The notes under the pieces are model-generated. The model ran no database searches. It had not been told where the DNA came from and saw only the letters and a program-made list of their open reading frames with translations. Positions 62,248 through 64,000 of a stretch of 64,000 nt of DNA are shown here, piece after piece. The position numbers and the translations under genes are program-made. Origin of the DNA: Diploptera punctata. Taxonomy: Eukaryota; Arthropoda; Insecta; Blattodea; Blaberidae. The stretch lies in the NCBI GenBank assembly GCA_030220185.1, contig JASPKZ010004205.1, positions 140,001 through 204,000 of the forward strand, written 5' to 3'. Position 1 is the first letter of the stretch. The number at the start of each line of letters is the position of its first letter.

Positions 62248-62745
62248 TCCAAACAGATCACAACGAAACATACTTGTAAACAGTATGAGATAGAAACATA
62301 ATCCAAACAGATCACAACGAAACATACTTGTAAACAGTATGAGATAGAAACATGCAGATTTTTACAACACTTTCTACTTCTCTCAACAAAATGAGAGACG
62401 TAAACATGTTGCAAAACAACCGCATGTTTCTATGTTATATAGTTGTATAGAGGTATGTTTCACAGTAATGGTAACAGGGCAGTTTTTTAAGAGACGAAGA
62501 GCAGGTTGCAAAAAAAAAAGCAGCTTGTCTTTATCTCATATAGTTTATAAGATAAACCATTGCAATGGTATCAAAACAGATTTTTTCAGAGGCGTAGAAC
62601 ACGTTAGAAAAAACCGCATTCTCTATTTCATATATTTTAAAACGTATGTTTCATTGTAATTGTAGCAGGACAGTTTTTTGAGAAAGAAAATGTTGCAAAA
62701 AAATACCATATAGAATCTCATGTTTATAGTTTACGAGGTCTGTTA
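62248..62745. repeat. Local repeat array with an inverted section
   Basis: Two adjacent 54-bp units (62248-62301, 62302-62354) agree almost perfectly. Downstream, about 100-bp units starting near 'tatgtttca(c/t)agtaat' and ending 'cagttttttaagagacgaag' recur at 62425, 62540 and 62640 with heavy drift. The 54-bp units resemble the start of these units in the opposite sense ('tatgtttcgttgtgatctgt'). Confidence 0.75.
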
Positions 62746-62845
62746 CATTGTAAACTTTCTCTAGGTATCCCTTCTGACGGCGTTCTTTAGTTTACATGAG
62801 ATGGACATAGTCTTATGACCTTTACTCGTCCCATAATGAATAAAA

Positions 62846-62904
<59 letters not shown>

Positions 62905-62905
62905 A
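62846..62905. repeat. (ATT)n microsatellite
   Basis: About 19 repeats, preceded by 'cgtcccataatgaataaaa'. Confidence 0.95.
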
Positions 62906-62929
62906 AATATTGTCATACGAGAAAAAATG

Positions 62930-63190
62930 AATATTACATATTCAGTAGTAGATTATATAAGATATAAGCAATTAAATTGGTATGGGCACGTACGACGAAT
63001 GCAAGAAGAAAGGTTACCCAGAAAAACATTGGAATTGTATCCACCTGGAAGAAGAGGGGAAACTCGTGGATGCAAGAAATAAGAACTGGAATGAGAACAA
63101 GAGGACTGGAGGAAATTGAGTGGATAAAGACGACTGGAGAAGGAAACTAAAACTTTAGGCACAGAAAGATGTGTAAACATTGAAAATCTT
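62930..63190 (+). mobile_element. LINE C-terminus (RRMQEERLPRKTLE type)
   Basis: Reads VDYIRYKQLNWYGHVRRMQE, ERLPRKTLELYPPGRRGETR, then shifts into NSWMQEIRTGMRTRGLEEIE and WIKTTGEGN. The order matches RTE-like insect LINEs; one frameshift lies at GCKK. Confidence 0.85.
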
Positions 63191-63445
63191 TATATAAACA
63201 AATAAAATTATTTAGCATGTTTCACAACATCTTCCTGCGCCCAGTTAATATACTGGCATTCTCCTCCACATATATTTGTCATTCCAATCTCCATCATCCA
63301 ATCATTTTTCCCCCTCATGCTGCTCAAAACACTTAATTCACATTACTTTTGAACTTCCTCTTCTTCGTCTACCAAGTGGCACCCATTCCAGTATTCTTCT
63401 TGGGAATCTGTCTTCTGTCATTCTTTTTACTGCACATGGAAATTA
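63191..63445 (-). mobile_element. LINE C-terminus, tail-to-tail with previous
   Basis: The minus strand reads RMTEDRFPRRILEWVPLGR, RRRGSSK, and decays through GDWNDKYMWRRMPVY. Same family as 62930-63190 in the opposite direction. Confidence 0.75.
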
Positions 63446-64000
63446 AACATAGGCTCAATTCTGATAATGCGTGCTATTATGCATTGCAGAGACTCTTTGA
63501 CTTCCCAACTCCTTTCAAAAAATGTTAAACTGAAAATACGAGTATATAAAACTATTATTCTTACTTACTTACTTACTCACTGGTACTATCGAACCCGTAG
63601 GTTCATGGCCGCGCGGACATAAGCTCTCCATACATCCCTATCCTGAGCTAATGCTTTCCAATCATTCCCTGTATAATCTACTTCCCTCAAATCAAACTTA
63701 ATGTTATTCTACCAGTTATATTATATGGACGTGAAACATGGACTCTTACTTTAAGGGAGGAAAGGAGATTACGAGTATTTGAGAATAAAGTTCTTAGGAA
63801 AATTTTTGGACCAAAGAGAGATGAACAGACAGGTGAATGGAGAAGACTGCATAACAGTGAATTACATGGTCTTTATAGGAAGCCGGATATAATGAGAACA
63901 GTTAAGTCTCGTAGACTGCGATGGGCAGGACAGGTGGCACGAATGGGGAATGAAAGACGTGCATGGAAGCTCCTTGTAGGAAAACCAGAGGGAAAACGCC
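63446..64000 (+). mobile_element. LINE-W, best preserved copy, runs off right edge
   Basis: 63446-63563 carries SDNACYYALQRLFDFPT-like and LKIRVYKTIIL. After an inverted insertion, 63704 onward is open to base 1000 of the last kilobase: PVILYGRETWTLTLREERRL, RVFENKVLRKIFGPKRDEQT, GEWRRLHNSELHGLYRKPDI, MRTVKSRRLRWAGQVARMGN and ERRAWKLLVGKPEGKR, about 98 codons without a stop. This is the cleanest LINE-W coding piece in the window. Confidence 0.92.
63564..63703 (-). mobile_element. LINE-W 3' end inserted backwards into LINE-W
   Basis: The minus strand gives NNIKFDLREVDYTGND, WKALAQDRDVWRAYVRAA, MNLRVR-stop, then 'gatagtaccagtgagtaagt' and short TAAG repeats. 'attattctta' before and 'gttattctac' after may be the TSD. 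Confidence 0.87.

Noticed and set aside
62248..62354. CRISPR-like direct repeats
   Set aside because: Only two adjacent 54-bp units with no spacers, in an animal genome.
1..64000. A coordinated gene system such as an operon, defence island or biosynthetic cluster
   Set aside because: No set of intact neighbouring genes exists. Intact frames are short and belong to retrotransposons.

Overview
This window is non-coding, AT-rich animal DNA made mostly of old, broken and nested transposable elements. I found no convincing host exon, rRNA, bona fide tRNA gene, CRISPR array or prokaryotic operon. The many LINE C-terminal peptides of the WRRLHNSEL...RRLRWAGHVARM type, the tRNA-headed SINEs with a CVTRQHATA-like antisense peptide, and the frequent 'aggcctat' motif recall repeats I associate with cockroach and other polyneopteran insect assemblies. 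An insect, most likely a blattodean, is therefore an inference, not a proof.

Layout: 1-3000 holds the endonuclease half of a LINE on the minus strand (running off the left edge) and LINE tails interrupted by SINEs with clear target-site duplications (TSDs). 3400-16000 is AT-rich DNA with SINEs, LINE C-terminal fragments and a 0.7-kb dispersed repeat containing a tandem duplication. 16000-29500 has more SINEs, many LINE 3' fragments and long microsatellites. 29600-41000 is the richest part: two TTAA-flanked elements, two elements with TIRs beginning CACTGGTC (one with a conserved ORF remnant), a 296-bp foldback MITE, SINEs, and a 230-bp palindromic insertion with a hammerhead-ribozyme-like motif. 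Filled and empty versions of the same LINE site lie about 2 kb apart. 41600-44600 holds a head-to-head LINE pair, a TA-flanked MITE, and a triple nest (SINE head, Harbinger-like element, LINE, ATT microsatellite). 45000-50500 has further dispersed repeats and a 609-bp element with 8-bp TSDs. 50800-64000 returns to SINEs, LINE tails, a foldback, a decayed repeat array and a well preserved but interrupted LINE that runs off the right edge.

Nothing here works as a gene set. LINE enzymes (endonuclease, reverse transcriptase) would supply the machinery that SINEs and truncated LINE tails borrow, and TIR elements need transposases that are absent here. Almost every coding remnant carries stops or frameshifts. 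Coordinates of repeat edges are exact where a TSD was found and approximate elsewhere. Local family names used below: SINE-A to SINE-F, SINE-Q and SINE-R; LINE-W (WRRLHNSEL type); LINE-E (EDIR-type C-terminus); LINE-J (CR1/jockey-like).
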